Below, one piece after another: positions 15,791 to 24,108 of a stretch of 40,292 nt of DNA (position 1 is the first letter of the stretch; every line of letters starts with the position of its first letter). This DNA comes from an uncultured Bacilli bacterium. Lineage in GTDB: Bacteria; Bacillota_I; Bacilli_A; RF39; UBA660. The DNA lies in contig CALVSR010000005.1 of the NCBI GenBank assembly GCA_944359075.1, forward strand, positions 1 to 40,292, read 5' to 3'. The translations under genes and the position numbers were made by a program. Below the pieces are notes generated by a model. The model was not told where the DNA came from and did not search any database. It worked only from the letters and a program-made list of their open reading frames with translations.

Positions 15791-16438
15791 TTACCTCCCA
15801 TAAAAACAAACCAATAAGAAAATGAATATATGAATTACTAAATAATTAGTATCCCAAGATTCCCAAGTTGGCTTTTCCATATAAGTTCTTTGTTTAGAAT
15901 CATTATAGAATCTTAATTTATTGAGTTGCATAAATTCTTTCATCTGTTCTTTTGTTTGATGATAAGCATTTTTTATCATAAATGTAACAAAATGAATACT
16001 ATAGTTTAATCCATAATCATCTTTTAGAATCATTAATCTTTTTAAATTCTTTTTAAAATATTTTCCAAAATAAATAAACGAAAGAATCTTATAAGTAACC
16101 TGTTTTTGTTGAAAACGATAAAGTGTGCTTTCTAACACGTATCTTAGTTCTATGGCTCTTGTTACCTTTTTCAACAGAATTGTGTATATGATTAATATTC
16201 CTAATTTAGTTATCCACAAAATTTGTGGAAAAAATATTCCCAGTAAAGCAACCAAAACAATTAAAATATTCATTTTCAACAGATTTGGATATTGCTTAGT
16301 AATTAACAATAAAAATAAATTCACAAATCCAATAAAAATAGGTTCTTTTACTACTAATAATGATATTAGAATGATTCCATAACAAATTACTTTATTTAAA
16401 ATATTTACTTCTTTAATAATAGAATCTGTATTAAACAT
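15791..16438 (-). CDS. ecfT: Energy-coupling factor transporter membrane protein EcfT, divergent
   Basis: A 215-aa membrane protein with several hydrophobic helices in the first 110 residues, a long amphipathic cytoplasmic region (about 110-185) and a final membrane helix. Position after two ABC ATPase genes and before truA identifies it as EcfT, the subunit linking ATPases to vitamin-binding S components. It is shorter than the common 260 aa, and the usual Ala-Arg-Gly coupling motifs are hard to find (QLNKLRF may stand in). The ATG at 16438 is chosen for its upstream AAAGGATG; it overlaps ecfA2. Confidence 0.72.
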   Translation of the reverse strand: MFNTDSIIKEVNILNKVICYGIILISLLVVKEPIFIGFVNLFLLLITKQYPNLLKMNILIVLVALLGIFFPQILWITKLGILIIYTILLKKVTRAIELRYVLESTLYRFQQKQVTYKILSFIYFGKYFKKNLKRLMILKDDYGLNYSIHFVTFMIKNAYHQTKEQMKEFMQLNKLRFYNDSKQRTYMEKPTWESWDTNYLVIHIFIFLLVCFYGR

Positions 16439-17240
16439 GTTTATACACATCCTTTATTAAATCTCTAATATCACGATGGAAAGAAAGTTTCACTTTCTTT
16501 TGCTTTGCTAACATCGTAAACTTTATTAGGTCTGGCATATCAATATCATTTTCTTTTAGAAGAGTCATATTTTGGTATACTTTAACTGTATTATCGGCAG
16601 CTAAGATGCGTCCTTTTTTTAGAATTACAATATCATCTGTAATTTCATATAAGAGATTACAGTTATTACTAGTGATGATTATTGTTTTTTGATACTTTTC
16701 TTTTAATACTTTTATCAGTTTTAAGAGTTTTCTTTGATTGATAAAATCTAGTTCCACAAATGGTTCATCAAAAATAATGATATTGGGATTATAGATTAAA
16801 CCAATGGCTACTTGCAACAACTTTTTTTCACCGCTTGATAAAGTTTTAATCTCTTTATCTAAATATGATTTATTTAGACCAACCATTTCTAAAGCTTGTT
16901 CCATCTTTTTGTTGATGTCCTTTGGTTGATAAGCTAAACGAGATATTAAAAAGGCAATTTCTTCTTTGACATTGTTCGTAAAAAATTGATTTTGAGGATT
17001 CTGTTGAATTAAACATACTTCTTTACGAATCCATTTTAGATTTTCTTTATTTAAAAGAGCATCTCCTACTACTACACTACCACTATAATCTAGTTTGGTA
17101 GCATCTATGATTTCACATAATAAAGTCTTATACTCGCCAGTAATTCCTGTAATGCAATTATGTTCTATTTTTAGGTTGATATGATCTAGAATTTTTTTAT
17201 TTTTATAGCGATATCCTACATTTTTTAATGTTATTTCCAT
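16431..17240 (-). CDS. ecfA2: ECF transporter ATPase EcfA2-type, altered Walker A
   Basis: A 269-aa ABC ATPase, second of the ECF pair. The Walker A reads GITGEYKT (32-39): the Gly before the Lys is Tyr. The Q-loop (IQQNPQNQ), signature LSSGE (134-138) and Walker B FDEP (Asp158, Glu159) are normal, but the switch His after the Walker B is absent (ITSNN, 189-193). It overlaps the 3' end of ecfA1 and the 5' end of ecfT. With ecfA1 it should form the heterodimer powering micronutrient uptake; how nucleotide is used is uncertain given these changes. Confidence 0.88.
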   Translation of the reverse strand: MEITLKNVGYRYKNKKILDHINLKIEHNCITGITGEYKTLLCEIIDATKLDYSGSVVVGDALLNKENLKWIRKEVCLIQQNPQNQFFTNNVKEEIAFLISRLAYQPKDINKKMEQALEMVGLNKSYLDKEIKTLSSGEKKLLQVAIGLIYNPNIIIFDEPFVELDFINQRKLLKLIKVLKEKYQKTIIITSNNCNLLYEITDDIVILKKGRILAADNTVKVYQNMTLLKENDIDMPDLIKFTMLAKQKKVKLSFHRDIRDLIKDVYKHV

Positions 17241-18040
17241 AAGCCATTCACCATCCTGTCCATATCAGTCTCGATTCCTTTTATTAGTTCATAGAACTCT
17301 AGCTTCAAAGATAAATCCACCATAAAAGGAAGAGATAATCCTAAACGACTTAATAAGGTATCTTCTTTTAATACAACTAAGGGCTCTCCTTCTACCACAA
17401 TATTGCCATCATTTAAAATATATAGATAGTCTGTATCCAAAGTATCTTCTAAGTTCGTTGTGGTTAGAATGATTGTTAAATTGTATTTTTTTTGATACTC
17501 TTTTAGTGCCTTTTTTATCTTTTGTTTTGCTTTAGAAGTCATCATCGAAAAAGCATTATCTAATAAAAGAATTTTTGGTTGATGCAAAAGAGAAATTGCT
17601 AATAATACTTCTTGTTTTTCAGAATTAGTCAAATCTTCCGTTCTTTTATCCAATAGTTTAGATATGCCAAATAATTTTGTGATTTCCAATATTTTATTCT
17701 CTATCTCTGTAGTTTCTTTATTTAAATTTTCTAATGGAAATGCCATTTCTTTATACACGTCTTCAAATAGAAAAGCAGTTAAATTGTTTCCTAATACTAC
17801 CCCTAATTCTTTAGAGTGGTCTTGGATACGATTGTTATCCACATAAGAATAACCTATTGTGATAGTATTTTTACTAGGAAGAATTCCTGTTATTAATTTT
17901 ATTAATGTGGTTTTACCACTAGTATTATTTCCAGCAATACCAATATAGCTTCCTTCTTTTACAGAAAGATTAAAGTCTTTGAAAATGGTAGTTTTACCGT
18001 ATTGATAATTTAAATTTCTGATTTCTAAAATATTTGCCAT
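17231..18040 (-). CDS. ecfA1: ECF transporter ATPase EcfA1-type, altered Walker B and signature
   Basis: A 269-aa ABC ATPase. The Walker A is intact (GNNTSGKT, 37-44), but the Q-loop Gln is missing (VVLGNN), the signature is LTNSE (137-141), the catalytic Glu after the Walker B Asp is Asn (LLLDN, Asp161-Asn162), and the switch His is absent (TTTN, 193-196). These are the positions for ATP hydrolysis. It is the first gene of the ECF/truA transcript, with GAGGTGG before the ATG and a strong promoter 25 bases further upstream. Confidence 0.88.
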   Translation of the reverse strand: MANILEIRNLNYQYGKTTIFKDFNLSVKEGSYIGIAGNNTSGKTTLIKLITGILPSKNTITIGYSYVDNNRIQDHSKELGVVLGNNLTAFLFEDVYKEMAFPLENLNKETTEIENKILEITKLFGISKLLDKRTEDLTNSEKQEVLLAISLLHQPKILLLDNAFSMMTSKAKQKIKKALKEYQKKYNLTIILTTTNLEDTLDTDYLYILNDGNIVVEGEPLVVLKEDTLLSRLGLSLPFMVDLSLKLEFYELIKGIETDMDRMVNGLWK

Positions 18041-18064
18041 TCTACCACCTCATTTTGTCTTATT

Positions 18065-18093
18065 ATTATACTCGATAATACTAACGAATTCAA
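18065..18093 (-). promoter_or_regulatory. Promoter of the ecfA1-ecfA2-ecfT-truA operon
   Basis: TTGAAT (18093-18088), a 17-base spacer and TATAAT (18070-18065) on the minus strand. It makes the operon independent of the ribosomal run. Confidence 0.75.
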
Positions 18094-18095
18094 CG

Positions 18096-18119
18096 AAAAA
18101 AATACTATTTCTAGTATTT
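18096..18119 (-). terminator. Terminator of the dehydrogenase gene
   Basis: AAATACTA/TAGTATTT with a GAAA loop, followed by T on the minus strand, starting right at the stop codon of the gene. Confidence 0.75.
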
Positions 18120-18120
18120 T

Positions 18121-18873
18121 CTATTTCAATTTTTTCTTTTGAATCCGATATGTAATTTTCATTAATGTCTTATCCGATACAAACCTTCCCAAAAATTTAG
18201 CACATTTTATTTTGAATCCTGGAATAATCAATAATTTTCCTTTTAACATTTTATCAATAGCATATTTAGCCACATAATCTGCTTTTAAAGGTTTCACAGA
18301 AAATCTAACTTCTGCTATATTATTAAAATTGGTATCTACGGGTCCTGGACATAAACACGATACTTGAACATTTATTTTTTCTTTTTTCAATTCATAGTTA
18401 ATCGCTTCTGTTAATCTATAAACATAAGATTTAGTACTATAGTAAGTTGCCATTAATGGTCCTGATTGAAATGCTGCAGATGATGCTACATTTAAGATAT
18501 ATCCTTTATTTTTTCTTTTCATATCTTTTAAGAAAAGCTTTGTTAAAATATGGACTGCTTTGATATTAACATCAATCATATTTAATTCTTTTGATAGGTC
18601 TGTTTCTGTAAAATTGCCACATAATCCAAATCCTGCATTATTAACTAAAATATCGATATCATCATTCTTTACTAATACATATAATGATTTTATATCTTCT
18701 ACTTGTTGTAAATCCATCACAATGATTTTGGGTTTATGTTTCAATGTTTTTGCCACTGCTTCTAGTTTTTCTTTACTCCTAGCTACCAATATTACTTCGT
18801 ACCCTAATGTATCTAGATATTTAGCTATTTCTAGACCAATGCCAGAAGAAGCACCTGTTACTAAAGCTTTCAT
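18121..18873 (-). CDS. Short-chain dehydrogenase/reductase
   Basis: A 250-aa classical SDR oxidoreductase: TGASSGIG cofactor loop (residues 6-13), ARSKEKL typical of NADP(H) preference, NNAGFG (about 88-93), catalytic Ser in VASSAAF (about 139) and YYSTK (Tyr about 153, Lys about 157), then CPGPVDT. The basic C-terminal stretch after residue 215 recalls membrane-associated SDRs of the YqjQ/DltE type. The substrate is unknown. The Shine-Dalgarno is GGGTGGT and an extended -10 stands close upstream. It sits in the block separating rplQ from ecfA1. Confidence 0.88.
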   Translation of the reverse strand: MKALVTGASSGIGLEIAKYLDTLGYEVILVARSKEKLEAVAKTLKHKPKIIVMDLQQVEDIKSLYVLVKNDDIDILVNNAGFGLCGNFTETDLSKELNMIDVNIKAVHILTKLFLKDMKRKNKGYILNVASSAAFQSGPLMATYYSTKSYVYRLTEAINYELKKEKINVQVSCLCPGPVDTNFNNIAEVRFSVKPLKADYVAKYAIDKMLKGKLLIIPGFKIKCAKFLGRFVSDKTLMKITYRIQKKKLK

Positions 18874-19109
18874 ATTACCACCCTAAATTTATTATATCAC
18901 TCATTTATGTATTTTTAAAACACTTTTTACATAGAAAAAGTATTTATATTCTATAATTTTTTGGCAATTTCCATCTTCAAACTTTAATTCTTGCTTTTCA
19001 GGCATTCATTACCATTCTATTTAACTATATTTATATATCTGCTATAGTAAATCGGCAAATCGCTAATTAAGTGTAATTGCAAATATTACACTTAGAGATT
19101 CTATATTTT
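18874..19109. promoter_or_regulatory. Intergenic region with SDR promoter
   Basis: A minus-strand extended -10, TGATATAAT (hexamer 18896-18891), lies before the dehydrogenase gene. I see no gene or other clear structure in the remaining 200 bases. Confidence 0.45.
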
Positions 19110-19568
19110 TTATGAACTCTTTTTTCTCGAATAAACTTTCCTTTTTGTAATTTTGACTACTTCATTAGGTAATTCAAAACTATTATAGAATTTAGAAATG
19201 TTTTCATTTTGTTGTAGGAAGGTTATTCTACTATGTAAGATTCTCTTTGGATCATAAATGACAGCACTACTTTTTAATTCACGAGCAGCTTTTTCTTTCT
19301 TTTCATAGTTTATAGATCCCCTATAATAACATATTGGTTTAGTGCTAACTTGAATTTTCATTTCATTGATTAATACTTGATTTCTAATTACGGGTATTTC
19401 CTCTTGATTATTATATAATATTACGACTTCTATTCTTTGGAGACCTCCTATTTGATAAGGACATAAGTAAACTCCTAAAATTCTGTTACCATATTTTTCA
19501 ATATAAGGAATTGTTAGTTTTGATATAGAATCCGATACAATTTCTTTTACTGGTTTTTTCTTTCTCAT
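19110..19568 (-). CDS. Hypothetical basic protein, 152 aa
   Basis: I cannot name this protein. It is Lys/Arg-rich, with alternating hydrophobic strands (ILGVYLCPY, RIEVVILYN) and a SAVIYDPKRIL segment, a pattern that recalls nucleotidyltransferase-fold proteins but without a clear GSxxxGxxxxxD active site. A good GAGGTGATA precedes the ATG and a TATAAT (19627-19622) lies upstream, directly after the VirD4 operon terminator. It appears to be a single-gene unit. Confidence 0.6.
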   Translation of the reverse strand: MRKKKPVKEIVSDSISKLTIPYIEKYGNRILGVYLCPYQIGGLQRIEVVILYNNQEEIPVIRNQVLINEMKIQVSTKPICYYRGSINYEKKEKAARELKSSAVIYDPKRILHSRITFLQQNENISKFYNSFELPNEVVKITKRKVYSRKKSS

Positions 19569-19631
19569 ATTATCACCTCGTAATTTTTACACTCTTCCTC
19601 AAAATCCGAGTAATTTATCTTATTATAACAG

Positions 19632-19651
19632 AAAAACTACCATTTGGTAGT
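19632..19651 (-). terminator. Terminator of the VirD4-like operon
   Basis: ACTACCA/TGGTAGT with a two-base loop, followed by TTTTTC on the minus strand. The stem and flanks closely match the rplQ terminator at 22329-22353. Confidence 0.75.
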
Positions 19652-19773
19652 CTAATATTATTTTTCTTTCACTTTTTCCATAGAATAGAACTATGTATCT
19701 TAATTTCTATATTATTATACTCACTAATTAATCTATCCTTTTCTATTAATTATTCTCTGTTCATATATATTGA

Positions 19774-19992
19774 TTATATGCTATTCTTTATACTAGGATG
19801 TAGTCCTAACTTTTTTACTAAATAATTCCCTTCTTTTTGCTTTTGTAGTTCTAGATTTAACTTTAACATCTCAAGCATATCCATTGCTTTATTGATGACT
19901 AACTGTTTAAAATCTTCATTATTTAAATTATCATAAGCACTTTCTTCATCTAGTAAAATATATTTACCGTTGGTTTCAACATATACTTTCAT
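19774..19992 (-). CDS. Small hypothetical acidic protein of the VirD4-like operon
   Basis: A 72-aa protein with an N-terminal strand-turn-strand (KVYVETNGKYILLDE) and a helical, partly coiled-coil-like remainder (MLEMLKLNLELQKQKEG). GGGGAA lies seven bases before the ATG, which supports translation. It is third after the VirD4-like gene and 20017-20505, with only 24 bases between, so it belongs to that operon. Function unknown. Confidence 0.6.
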   Translation of the reverse strand: MKVYVETNGKYILLDEESAYDNLNNEDFKQLVINKAMDMLEMLKLNLELQKQKEGNYLVKKLGLHPSIKNSI

Positions 19993-20016
19993 CTTTCTTC
20001 CCCACTTTTTTATCTA

Positions 20017-20505
20017 CTATTTTACTTCATAATATTCTTTAAAATCGCTATATTTTATAGTAATCAAATCATATGGAACCTGCTCTTTGTTGCATCTATA
20101 TTTCATAGAATGCTTGTCTTTCATGAAATCTTCATTATTTTTAAAAACATATATATATCCTTGCATATCATCCTTTATATTTACATTTTCCAAAGTCATA
20201 ACGGGATAAATCTTTTGATTTTTTATAATAATTCGATATTTTAATCCCACACTATTTTTCTTAATTGTATCTTTAAAGGCATAAGCAGTTGCTCTAACGA
20301 ATTCTGGAAATATAAAAATAGGTTCGTTTGAATTTTCCTTTCCTATATCAACGATATCCATTTTCTCATTACTTCCATAAAATAAATATTTTGGATGATG
20401 AATATCCTGTTCCATATATTCTTTTAATTTTTCTTTTATTGATAAGTTATACTTTCTTTCTATTAATATTTTTCTATTTGCATTATTTAGTCCATTTAAT
20501 TTCAC
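20017..20505 (-). CDS. Hypothetical protein of the VirD4-like operon, 162 aa
   Basis: Begins at a GTG inside the 3' end of the VirD4-like gene (23-base overlap), so translation is probably coupled. After a helical basic start it has strands in the order YLFYGSNEKMDIV, EPIFIFPEFVRATAYAF, GLKYRIIIK, and GYIYVFKNNEDFM. The YGS then aromatic-rich AYAF spacing resembles small ADP-ribosyltransferase-like proteins that start with HGS/YGS, but the resemblance is by eye only. A shorter version could begin at the ATG at 20415, though without a ribosome site. Function unknown. Confidence 0.6.
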   Translation of the reverse strand: MKLNGLNNANRKILIERKYNLSIKEKLKEYMEQDIHHPKYLFYGSNEKMDIVDIGKENSNEPIFIFPEFVRATAYAFKDTIKKNSVGLKYRIIIKNQKIYPVMTLENVNIKDDMQGYIYVFKNNEDFMKDKHSMKYRCNKEQVPYDLITIKYSDFKEYYEVK

Positions 20506-21766
20506 TATCAGATTTTAATTTAGTTCGGATTGGTAATACTCTTGGCATTAATATAATTGCTTCAAACATATCTAGTAATTTTAATTCTTCTGGTGTAATT
20601 AATGGTATATTATCTTTTTTTCCACATCTTTTGCTGATTTCTTCTAGTGTTTCTATATCATTAGCTAGCAGATAGATTATATTTCCAAAAGATATTTTGA
20701 TAAATTCTGTTGTTTCATCACCATATACATTCCTTAATTCTAACAAACTCATCACAAATATAGTAAATTTAATATTAATACTTCTAGCATTATTTATTAC
20801 ATTAATAAAATCTTTGATTCTATTTATTTTACCAAATTCATTCACTATAATATTTACTCTTTTTTCTTGATTTCCATAAATATCTACCATGTAATAGATT
20901 TGATTTACTATTAATGGTATTAATGCGTTTGCGTATGATACATTCCCACCTATTATAAATATCGCTGTTTTTACTTTCGCAATTTTTGTAATATCAAAAT
21001 CAGTTTTTGACATCATCTCTGATAAATTCTCTCTACTTATATATAATTTTAATTTCTGAGAAAATACAGATATGATACTGCCTCTCGTTTCAATCGGTGC
21101 TTGCAATATCCCTACAAGATTTGCATATATAGCCGGATTACCTTTAATATCGGATAATATTCTTTCTAATGTTTCCTTATTGATATTAATTTCTGTGGAT
21201 AAATCAAAGATTCGGTTTAATGTTATATTTGGCTGTTCTTCTTTTTCAAACAAATAAAATGCTAATCCTGTAAAATAATTAATTGCTGAGTTTTCCCAAA
21301 AAGGATCACTATTATTTGTTTTTCTTTCACTGAATAAATAGTATGCAATATTCTCAACTAATTCCATCGCCTTGTCTTTATTACCAACTTTAAACTGTTG
21401 ATAGGCAGGTTTTAAGGGATTATAACTATTACCGTTACTAGGATTTTCTAAATTTAATATGACTATATTATAATTATTATTTTTTAAATCCTCCTTTAAT
21501 GATTCATAAATTTCACCTTTTGTATCGTTAATTACTAGAGATTCACTCGCTCTAATAGCTAATCTTGATTGTGGTAATAAAATAGATTGTACTTTCCCAC
21601 TCCCTGTTGTTCCTATCACTAATGAATGCTGTTCACTATCATCGATATATAAACTATTATCATCGTATGCCATAGGAATTCCTGATTTCTTTACTTCTGT
21701 ATTGGTATTTACTTTTGTTAGTTTGGCTTTTAACTCCTCTTCTGTTAACCATCTTAAATAATTCAT
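20483..21766 (-). CDS. VirD4/TraG-like ATPase homologue with altered nucleotide-binding motifs
   Basis: A 427-aa protein of the VirD4/TraG coupling-protein family: GTTGSGK (52-58), the INDTKGEIYE segment (79-88), NPLKPAY (116-122), the PFWENSAINYFTGLAF region (155-170) and a VNEFGK block (308-313). Two key positions differ: Val59 replaces Ser/Thr of the Walker A, and Asn309 replaces the Walker B Asp before Glu310. The two N-terminal membrane helices of conjugative VirD4 are absent, and no relaxase or secretion genes are near. Strong AAGGAGG. It is first in a three-gene operon, divergent from an AraC-type regulator. Probably a domesticated or regulatory relative. Confidence 0.8.
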   Translation of the reverse strand: MNYLRWLTEEELKAKLTKVNTNTEVKKSGIPMAYDDNSLYIDDSEQHSLVIGTTGSGKVQSILLPQSRLAIRASESLVINDTKGEIYESLKEDLKNNNYNIVILNLENPSNGNSYNPLKPAYQQFKVGNKDKAMELVENIAYYLFSERKTNNSDPFWENSAINYFTGLAFYLFEKEEQPNITLNRIFDLSTEININKETLERILSDIKGNPAIYANLVGILQAPIETRGSIISVFSQKLKLYISRENLSEMMSKTDFDITKIAKVKTAIFIIGGNVSYANALIPLIVNQIYYMVDIYGNQEKRVNIIVNEFGKINRIKDFINVINNARSINIKFTIFVMSLLELRNVYGDETTEFIKISFGNIIYLLANDIETLEEISKRCGKKDNIPLITPEELKLLDMFEAIILMPRVLPIRTKLKSDSEIKWTK

Positions 21767-21787
21767 ACTTTTTCCTCCTTCGCATTT

Positions 21788-21844
21788 AATATATCATCTT
21801 ATTTTGTTATGAATTTAAACAAAAATGGCTTTTTATGATATAAT
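21788..21844. promoter_or_regulatory. Divergent promoters of the VirD4-like operon and the AraC-type gene
   Basis: The minus strand has TGATATATT (-10 hexamer 21793-21788); the plus strand has the extended -10 TGATATAAT (hexamer 21839-21844). The two -10 boxes are about 45 bases apart, so one bound regulator could affect both. Confidence 0.5.
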
Positions 21845-21863
21845 GCTTGTAGAGGGATGTTAT

Positions 21864-22328
21864 ATGTTTTCTAATGAACTAGTTTGCGATATTTTAGAAT
21901 ATATTCATGAAAACCTAAACAAAGAAATCACAATCGATGAATTATCTTTCCTTTTTCATTATAATAAAACATATATTATGAAACGATTTAAAAAAGAAAT
22001 TGGGTTAACTATCCATAATTATATTAATAGCATTAGAATATATAATAGTTTGCTAGATTTTCAAGCAGACAATTATATATTATCTATTGCTTTAAAGCAT
22101 GGTTTTAATTCATTGGAGTACTTTTCTGAAACTTTTAAAAATATTGTAGGTGTTAGTCCCAGTATTTATAGAAAATTTCTTTCCATAAACAGTAATATTT
22201 CTAATGAAGAGATTACTTTAATTTGTAGTTCTATTGGCCAACTTCAAAGTTTAAATAATAATGCAATTAAATATCTAAATAATAGAAAGCCTAAGGAAAT
22301 GCCTGTTAAAAAATTTATTTTTAAATAG
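21864..22328 (+). CDS. AraC-family HTH regulator (DNA-binding domain protein)
   Basis: A 154-aa protein. Residues about 5-105 form the double helix-turn-helix of AraC/XylS regulators: ITIDELSFLFHYNKTYIMKRFKK is the first unit, and ILSIALKHGFNSLEYFSETFK followed by GVSPSIYRK the second. A short C-terminal tail of unknown role replaces the usual separate sensory domain. ATG 21864 is preceded by GAGGGATG; the predicted transcript start near 21851 leaves a very short leader. Divergent orientation suggests it controls the VirD4-like operon. Confidence 0.82.
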   Translation: MFSNELVCDILEYIHENLNKEITIDELSFLFHYNKTYIMKRFKKEIGLTIHNYINSIRIYNSLLDFQADNYILSIALKHGFNSLEYFSETFKNIVGVSPSIYRKFLSINSNISNEEITLICSSIGQLQSLNNNAIKYLNNRKPKEMPVKKFIFK

Positions 22329-22353
22329 AAAAAAACTACCATTTTTTGGTAGT
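22329..22353 (-). terminator. Terminator of the ribosomal/alpha operon after rplQ
   Basis: ACTACCA/TGGTAGT with a five-base loop, followed by seven T on the minus strand, ten bases after the rplQ stop. It also covers the 3' end of the convergent AraC-type gene. Confidence 0.8.
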
Positions 22354-22362
22354 CTCCTATTA

Positions 22363-22707
22363 TTATTTTACTAATTCTAAAATAACCATTAAGGCATCAT
22401 CGCCTTTTCTTTCAGCTGTTTTTAAGATTCTAGTATATCCACCATTACGATCTTTATAACGAACAGCTAGTTCATCAAATACCTTTTTAACAGCTTCTGT
22501 ATCATTATGTAAGAAAGCAAGTGCTTGTCTTCTAGATACTAAGCTTCCATTTTTTCCATAAGTAATCATCTTATCAACAAATTTACGAACTTCTTTTGCT
22601 CTAGTTTCTGTTGTAATGATTCTTTCGTTCATGATAACATCTTTTGTTTGATTAGCAAGCATGCTTCTTCTATGTTTGTTATCACGACCTAATTTTCTAT
22701 AAGCCAT
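22363..22707 (-). CDS. rplQ: 50S ribosomal protein L17
   Basis: A 114-aa L17 with the family start [29 protein letters not shown] and a final LVILELVK-type strand. It lies near the tunnel exit of the 50S subunit. AAGGAGG precedes it. It follows rpoA by 18 bases and closes the long ribosomal transcript. The usual next genes, ecfA1 onward, are 4 kb away here. Confidence 0.96.
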   Translation of the reverse strand: MAYRKLGRDNKHRRSMLANQTKDVIMNERIITTETRAKEVRKFVDKMITYGKNGSLVSRRQALAFLHNDTEAVKKVFDELAVRYKDRNGGYTRILKTAERKGDDALMVILELVK

Positions 22708-22725
22708 ATTAGATCCTCCTTATTA

Positions 22726-23676
22726 TTAATCTTCATCACGAAGCACTAATCCTAAATCTCTAACTTTATCTAGTACTTCTTTTAATGATTTCTTACCTAG
22801 ATTACGAATCTTCATCATATCTGATTCCGATCTGTTAACAAGGTCTTGTAGTGTATGAATTCCAGCACGTTTTAAACAATTGTAAGCACGTACTGAGAAA
22901 TCTAAATCTTCGATTGTAGTTTCTAAAGCTTTTACTTTTGGATCTTCTGTTTTTTCAATCATGATTCCACTCATATCGGCTATGCTACTTAAATCTGTTA
23001 AAATTTCAAAATGTTCAATTAAAATACGTGATGCCAAAGCTACAGCTTCTTCTGGTCTCATAGAACCATTTGTCCATACACTTAATACTAGTTTATCATA
23101 GCTTTCATTCTGACCAACACGAGCTGGTTCTACCTCGTAAGCTACTCTTTCAATAGGAGAATATAAAGAGTCAATTGCGATCGTACCAACTTTTTTATCT
23201 GTTAATAGTTTTTTATTATCATCGCTTTTTACATAACCTCTACCGTTTCCTACTGTCATTTCCATAACTAGTTTTCCACCCTTAGCTAAAGTTGCGATTT
23301 CTTTATCTGGGTTTAAAATTTCGATATCACTATCATGCTCGAAGTCTCCAGCAGTAACAATACCCTCTTTGTTAGCATTAAGGCGAATTACTTTATTTTC
23401 ATTAGAGTGATTTTTTATAACTACTCCTTTTAAGTTTAATACGATTAATGCTACATCTTCTCTTACACCATCGATTGTTTGGAATTCATGACTTACTCCT
23501 TCTATTTTTACACTAGTAATCGCTGAACCAGGTAAACTAGATAGCATTACTCTTCTTAGTGCATTTCCTAAAGTATGTCCAAATCCTCTTTCTAACGGTT
23601 CAAGTTCAAATTTTCCATAGAAATTACTTTCTACATTTTCTACGATTTTATATATTGGTTTTTCAAATTGTAACAT
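22726..23676 (-). CDS. rpoA: RNA polymerase subunit alpha
   Basis: A 316-aa alpha subunit: the N-terminal dimerisation domain with LEPLERGFGHTLGNALRRVM (about 22-41) and the C-terminal DNA-binding domain with RAYNCLKRAGI and LVNRSESDMMKIRNLGKKSL (about 255-300). It assembles beta and beta' and contacts activators and UP elements. The start is the ATG at 23676, preceded by AAGGAGG; a start at 23733 would run back into rpsK. Confidence 0.97.
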   Translation of the reverse strand: MLQFEKPIYKIVENVESNFYGKFELEPLERGFGHTLGNALRRVMLSSLPGSAITSVKIEGVSHEFQTIDGVREDVALIVLNLKGVVIKNHSNENKVIRLNANKEGIVTAGDFEHDSDIEILNPDKEIATLAKGGKLVMEMTVGNGRGYVKSDDNKKLLTDKKVGTIAIDSLYSPIERVAYEVEPARVGQNESYDKLVLSVWTNGSMRPEEAVALASRILIEHFEILTDLSSIADMSGIMIEKTEDPKVKALETTIEDLDFSVRAYNCLKRAGIHTLQDLVNRSESDMMKIRNLGKKSLKEVLDKVRDLGLVLRDED

Positions 23677-23698
23677 GAAACTAACCTCCTTATTTGAA

Positions 23699-24082
23699 TT
23701 AGCCACGAGGGCGTTTTGGTGGACGACATCCATTATGTGGAATTGGAGTTACATCTGAAATAGCTGTTACTTCTAATCCTGCTGTTTGTAATGAACGAAT
23801 TGCTGTTTCACGTCCTGGTCCCATACCTTTTACGAATACCTCAACTTTACGCATTCCCATGTCATATGCTGCTTTACCTGCTGCTTCTGCTGCCATACCA
23901 GCTGCAAATGGAGTTGATTTTTTACTTCCTTTAAATCCAATCGCTCCACTTGATGCCCAGCTAATTGCATTTCCTTCTTTATCACTAATCGTTACGATTG
24001 TGTTATTAAATGTTGAATGAATATGAGCCATTCCTTCTGGTACATTCTTTTTGACTTTTCTTTTTCTTGTTTTGTAGGCCAT
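23699..24082 (-). CDS. rpsK: 30S ribosomal protein S11
   Basis: A 127-aa S11 of standard length with [14 protein letters not shown] and the C-terminal [20 protein letters not shown]. It helps form the mRNA exit region of the 30S platform. GGAGGAGAG precedes the ATG. It lies between rpsM and rpoA in the standard order. Confidence 0.97.
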   Translation of the reverse strand: MAYKTRKRKVKKNVPEGMAHIHSTFNNTIVTISDKEGNAISWASSGAIGFKGSKKSTPFAAGMAAEAAGKAAYDMGMRKVEVFVKGMGPGRETAIRSLQTAGLEVTAISDVTPIPHNGCRPPKRPRG

Positions 24083-24108
24083 AGTCTCTCCTCCTTTATT
24101 TCAAATTA

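Noticed and set aside
20483-21766. VirD4-like gene as evidence of an integrative conjugative element
   Set aside because: There is no relaxase, integrase, other secretion gene or attachment site nearby, and the ATPase motifs are altered.
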